The translations under genes were made by a program, and so were the position numbers. Below the pieces are notes generated by a model. It was not told the origin of the DNA. It worked only from the letters and a program-made list of their open reading frames with translations, and did not search any database. Below, in pieces: positions 60,947 through 64,000 of a stretch of DNA of 64,000 nucleotides (positions are counted from its first letter, which is position 1; each line of letters starts with the position of its first letter). The stretch comes from Salipaludibacillus agaradhaerens (GTDB lineage Bacteria; Bacillota; Bacilli; Bacillales; Salisediminibacteriaceae): NCBI RefSeq assembly GCF_002019735.1, contig NZ_KV917378.1, positions 2,134,869 to 2,198,868 on the forward strand, read 5' to 3'.

Positions 60947-61453
60947 ATGCTCATGAAATTTAAAATGGTCGATTTACCGGGAGTCGGTAAGAAATTAACT
61001 TTCATTAACGGAAAGAACCAAATGATGGGGATGGTCATTCACCATAGCGGGAAACGTGAACTCTATTTCTTCGAAGATGCCGACGATGACGAAGCAGTCT
61101 TTACCTTTGATTTGTCATCTGAAGAAACGAGACATTTAGGCACACAATTATTAAGTGCCACACTGGATCCAGTTATGAATGAAAAAATAGAAAGGCTACA
61201 AATCTTACGTAAAAAAGTGATTGTTGAATGGCTTGAGATAAGTAAGAAATCATCATTATTAGGGGCGTCATATGAGACACTCACAAACATGTTGCCTAGT
61301 GGTGTCTCCATCGTCGGTATTTTCCATGATGACGAGTTTGAAGTGGACCCACCAAATGATATGGCGATGCAACAAGGTCATACAATTATGATTGTGGGAA
61401 AAAGGGATCCTGTCGAAGCATTCATTGACCTTTGTGAAAGTGAGGATGATTAA
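60947..61453 (+). CDS. khtT: K+/H+ antiporter regulatory subunit KhtT
   Basis: 168 aa. N-terminal domain (KMVDLPGVGKKLTFINGKNQMMGMVIHHSGKRELYFF), then an RCK_C/TrkA-C domain (about 90-165: LGASYETLTNMLPSGVSIVGIFHDDEFEVDPP ... GHTIMIVGKRDPVEAFI). In B. subtilis KhtT gates KhtU and binds c-di-AMP. ATG at 60947 with AGAGGGA upstream; a GTG one codon before and an ATG two codons after are alternatives. khtU starts 5 bases after the stop. Confidence 0.9.
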   Translation: MLMKFKMVDLPGVGKKLTFINGKNQMMGMVIHHSGKRELYFFEDADDDEAVFTFDLSSEETRHLGTQLLSATLDPVMNEKIERLQILRKKVIVEWLEISKKSSLLGASYETLTNMLPSGVSIVGIFHDDEFEVDPPNDMAMQQGHTIMIVGKRDPVEAFIDLCESEDD

Positions 61454-61458
61454 TAGTT

Positions 61459-62619
61459 ATGGCTCTTCCTGAATTATTTGGAGCTGGAATCGTTCTTCTT
61501 CTTTTATTTTTCACAGGCTTTTTTGGTGCAAAAATGAAGATTCCCGATGTCATCGTTTATATTTTATTAGGAATTGTTGTTAGTGGTTTTTTATATGAAT
61601 CACACACCTTACATTTTGCAGGAGAAATAGGCATTGTATTACTTTTCTTTATGTTAGGTATGGAATTTCCAATTAAACAATTAATGAGTGTGGCTAAAAA
61701 AGTGATGGGGGCTGGTATCCTGGATGTAGTGTTAAGCTTCGGCATCACTACCGGTATATGCCTTTTAATGGGTGTAGACGTGATTTCTTCTTTACTCATT
61801 GGAGGCGTTGCTTATGCCACCAGCTCTTCGATTACAGCAAAAATGCTGGAAAGTTCAAAACGCATGGCCAATCCTGAATCAGAATTTATGCTCGGACTTC
61901 TCATTTTTGAAGACTTAGTCGCACCTATTCTAGTAGCGGTTCTCGTTGGACTCACAGCAGGAACAGCTATTACAACTGGCACGTTATCAATACTAGTATT
62001 AAAAGTAATTTTATTAGTTGCCGGTGCTGTGTTACTTGGTTACTTCCTGTTTAGTAAGCTAGGGCCTTTTTTCGACCGCCATATGACGTCAGATGTCTTT
62101 ATTTTATTCGTTATCGGTGTCGCCCTTTCGTATGGCGGATTAGCTTTATATCTTGATTTATCAGAAGTACTAGGCGCATTTTTAGCTGGCATTATGTTAG
62201 CAGAAGTCCGTAGAACCCACGAACTTGAAAAACTTGTTGTTCAATTTAGAGATCTATTATTACCGCTTTTCTTCTTATATTTCGGGACGACGATCAGCTT
62301 TAGTGAAGGCATTCCGATGGTTGGCTTACTATTACTTATTACTGTTTGGTCAATCGCTGCAAAGATCATTGTTGGATTTATCGGTGGTCAATGGTATGGT
62401 TTGTCCAAGAGAGTGTCATTAAGAGCAGGCCTTTCACTCACACAAAGAGGGGAGTTTTCTATTATTATCGCTACCCTTGCCGCTGGTTCGATTAAAGCAT
62501 TCAGTAGTGTCTTCATTTTATCATCTGCTATTATCGGTATCATTTTATTTCAATGTGCCCCGATGATATCTCGTAAGCTATATGGACGAAAAAAATTACG
62601 AGAACAAAGTGCCATGTGA
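61459..62619 (+). CDS. khtU: K+/H+ antiporter KhtU (CPA2 family)
   Basis: 386-aa membrane antiporter, about 12 helices, exporting K+ (and possibly NH4+) in exchange for H+. CPA2 signatures: PDVIVYILLGIVVSGF, GIVLLFFMLGMEFPIKQL, GLLIFEDLVAPILVAVL (the conserved acidic ED pair of the ion site), LGAFLAGIMLAEV and LTQRGEFSIIIATLAAG. It lacks the C-terminal RCK domain of KefC, whose role is taken by KhtT. Important for K+ homeostasis at high pH or after osmotic downshift. Confidence 0.92.
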   Translation: MALPELFGAGIVLLLLFFTGFFGAKMKIPDVIVYILLGIVVSGFLYESHTLHFAGEIGIVLLFFMLGMEFPIKQLMSVAKKVMGAGILDVVLSFGITTGICLLMGVDVISSLLIGGVAYATSSSITAKMLESSKRMANPESEFMLGLLIFEDLVAPILVAVLVGLTAGTAITTGTLSILVLKVILLVAGAVLLGYFLFSKLGPFFDRHMTSDVFILFVIGVALSYGGLALYLDLSEVLGAFLAGIMLAEVRRTHELEKLVVQFRDLLLPLFFLYFGTTISFSEGIPMVGLLLLITVWSIAAKIIVGFIGGQWYGLSKRVSLRAGLSLTQRGEFSIIIATLAAGSIKAFSSVFILSSAIIGIILFQCAPMISRKLYGRKKLREQSAM

Positions 62620-62701
62620 GAAAGTTTTTAATTATATAGTTGAATCGATTTCATAAATCATGGTTACATCGTTATTTTCGAAAGTTATGATTCTTTTCAC
62701 T

Positions 62702-62816
62702 ACAGATGGCCGCTTTCCGTGGGGCTCGTCTTCAACTGATTCTGCCTTTGTAAAGCTCAGTCAGAATAGATTTTCAGATGGCGCTTCTTCCCACAGGAAT
62801 CGCCACCTTTCGTTCC
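62702..62816. repeat. Copy of a widespread Bacillaceae intergenic repeat
   Basis: Contains CCGCTTTCCGTGGGGCTCGT, CAACTGATTCTG ... CAGAAT and CCCACAGGAATCGCCACC. I recall this pattern (CCGCTTTCCGCGGGGC ... CTCCTGCGGGA ... CGGAAAGCG on the other strand) as one of the most frequent intergenic repeats in bacilli. Ends pair imperfectly (GGCCGCTTTCC ... GTGGGG with CCCAC ... GGAATCGCCACC). The rest of the 62620-62927 gap shows nothing. Confidence 0.65.
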
Positions 62817-62927
62817 AATTCTCCGTTTCTAATAACCAACATTTATTGTTAATTTCCAATAATAGTCGTTATAAGCATGACCTTGCATTATGACATTCAT
62901 TCAGTTAAATAGAATCATCAAATAAAT

Positions 62928-62963
62928 ACCCTGATCATTGCCAGCACCAACAATGATCAGGGT
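62928..62963 (-). terminator. Terminator of the DHA2 exporter gene
   Basis: 13-bp perfect stem ACCCTGATCATTG/CAATGATCAGGGT, followed by ATTTATTTG on the minus strand. Confidence 0.75.
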
Positions 62964-62977
62964 TCTTCAATTCAATC

Positions 62978-64000
62978 CTATTCTTTTTCTGTTACGGGAA
63001 TGACCGTTCGTTTCATAAAGAGCGCTAAAATAAATGCTACGATGGCAAAAATGAAGCCTACTTGAAATGACCTTTGAACACCCGCTGTAAGGGCATTAGA
63101 AAGTGCGAGCTGTGAAGAGGGATCACTAACACCCTCTAAATACCGTGCTTGCCCAGCAGACATAACCCCAATAAATAAGGCGATGCCAATTGCTCCACTA
63201 ATTTGCATCAACGTATTAATAACAGCAGTGCCATGTGGATAATAGTCTGGCGGCAGTTGATTTAAGCCATTCGTTTGACCTGGCATCATAACCATGGCTA
63301 CCCCTATCATTAATAAACTATGCAAGATAATAAACATATAGACAGGCGTATCAGCCGACACGTTAGTAAAGAGAAACATCACACAGACTAGCAACAGCGT
63401 CCCAGGAATAACGAGAACCCGCGGTCCAAAGCGGTCAAAAATTTTACCTGCAATCGGCGACATGAGGCCATTTAAGATTCCTCCAGGTAATAACGCTAAT
63501 CCTGCAGCTGCAGCTGCCAAAGCTAACGGTCCCTGTAAGAATAACGGTAAGATAATCATCGTAGAAAACATCGTCATCATCATAATGATTAATAATGCCG
63601 TCGTCAAAGAAAACATTGGTGATTTAAATACACGGAATTCAAGAATAGGGTCCTTTAATTTTAATTGACGTGTTATAAACAATGTCAATGAAACAAGGCT
63701 GACGATAATCGGCAGATATACCTCTGGGCTTGACCAACCTGCTTCCCCCTCACCAACGCTACTAAAGCCGAAAACCATACCACCAAAACCTAGCGTTGAC
63801 AGAATGATTGATAGCACATCTACTCGAGGTCTCGTCACATTCGAGACATTTTTCAAATATACAAAGGCAAACGTAATCGAAATAAGTGCGAATGGGATGA
63901 CGATAATAAACAACCAGCGCCAATTCAATGATTCTATAATTAGTCCGGAAAGGGTAGGACCAATAGCAGGAGCGAACATTATAACAAGCCCCACCATCCC
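62978..64000 (-). CDS. MFS drug exporter, DHA2 (EmrB/QacA) family, 5' end outside window
   Basis: About 340 C-terminal residues visible; the frame is open to the window edge, so the first four or so helices are missing. The visible start MFAPAIGPTLSGLIIESLNWRWLF is motif C of 14-helix DHA2 antiporters. Later helices and loops (FDRFGPRVLVIPGTLLLV, MMPGQTNGLNQLPPDYYPHGTAVINTLMQISGAIG) fit EmrB/QacA/MdeA exporters. H+-driven efflux of drugs or lipophilic compounds; substrate not predictable. Terminator 15 bases downstream. Confidence 0.88.
   Translation of the reverse strand, partial: GMVGLVIMFAPAIGPTLSGLIIESLNWRWLFIIVIPFALISITFAFVYLKNVSNVTRPRVDVLSIILSTLGFGGMVFGFSSVGEGEAGWSSPEVYLPIIVSLVSLTLFITRQLKLKDPILEFRVFKSPMFSLTTALLIIMMMTMFSTMIILPLFLQGPLALAAAAAGLALLPGGILNGLMSPIAGKIFDRFGPRVLVIPGTLLLVCVMFLFTNVSADTPVYMFIILHSLLMIGVAMVMMPGQTNGLNQLPPDYYPHGTAVINTLMQISGAIGIALFIGVMSAGQARYLEGVSDPSSQLALSNALTAGVQRSFQVGFIFAIVAFILALFMKRTVIPVTEKE

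Overview
The window looks like the chromosome of a low-GC Gram-positive member of the Bacillaceae. Many products align from memory, over most of their length, with Bacillus subtilis proteins (RocA, RocD, RocR, PutB, SigX/RsiX, OpuAA/AB/AC, CsaA, YtvA, KhtT/KhtU). The leaning towards osmotic control (OpuA, a BCCT carrier with an unusual tail, KhtTU) and the acidic secreted proteins suggest a salt- or alkali-tolerant soil or soda-lake lineage. That last point is inference. I found no rRNA, tRNA, CRISPR array or intact insertion sequence.

Layout. 1-6.75 kb: the 3' part of mgtE, then a P5C-centred cluster. rocA-rocD (minus strand) lies behind a near-perfect sigma-54 promoter and faces its activator rocR; putB follows. 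7-9 kb: sigX-rsiX with an autoregulatory-type ECF promoter. 9.3-13.7 kb: ugpCAEB glycerol-3-phosphate importer. 13.9-18 kb: a GbsR-type repressor divergent from the opuA glycine betaine importer. 18-23.2 kb: envelope proteins, including a GerMN lipoprotein with its own ECF promoter, then a frameshifted DUF559-type nuclease/wHTH gene. 23.3-25.8 kb: cadC-cadA with duplicated operators. 26-29.2 kb: a degraded accessory stretch with an IS remnant, three copies of a structured repeat and a DUF4440 gene broken by one of them. 29.2-35.7 kb: CsaA, the BCCT carrier, a FluC pair and a FapA-like protein. 36-41.8 kb: sucrose-type PTS and LacI regulator, cold-shock protein, nagA-nagB. 42-46.5 kb: HAD phosphatase and phnDCEE. 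46.8-54.4 kb: SulP-UspA, MATE-MarR, Dps with a PerR-type box, a degraded segment, a small COX1-like membrane protein and a LOV-STAS photoreceptor. 54.5-59.5 kb: galK-galE-galT-ROK. 59.8-64 kb: TetR regulator, khtTU, a widespread Bacillaceae repeat and the 3' part of a DHA2 exporter.

How the genes work together. The first cluster funnels arginine/ornithine (RocD) and proline (PutB) through P5C to glutamate (RocA). SigX/RsiX probably also controls the GerMN lipoprotein. OpuA, the BCCT carrier and KhtTU together handle compatible solutes and K+. ugp, phn, nag, gal and the PTS supply carbon, nitrogen and phosphorus.

Most unusual items. (1) A five-copy family of about 95-165 bp structured repeats, in which one copy sits inside a DUF4440 gene between 10-bp direct repeats; removing it restores the reading frame, so the family is or was mobile. 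(2) A C-terminal tail of 14 consecutive octapeptides on the BCCT carrier. (3) A DUF559-wHTH gene split by an 8-bp tandem duplication and followed by an array of degenerate CGGAAAAATTCCG-type repeats. (4) A region at 41.95-42.06 kb with three interleaved complementary pairs.
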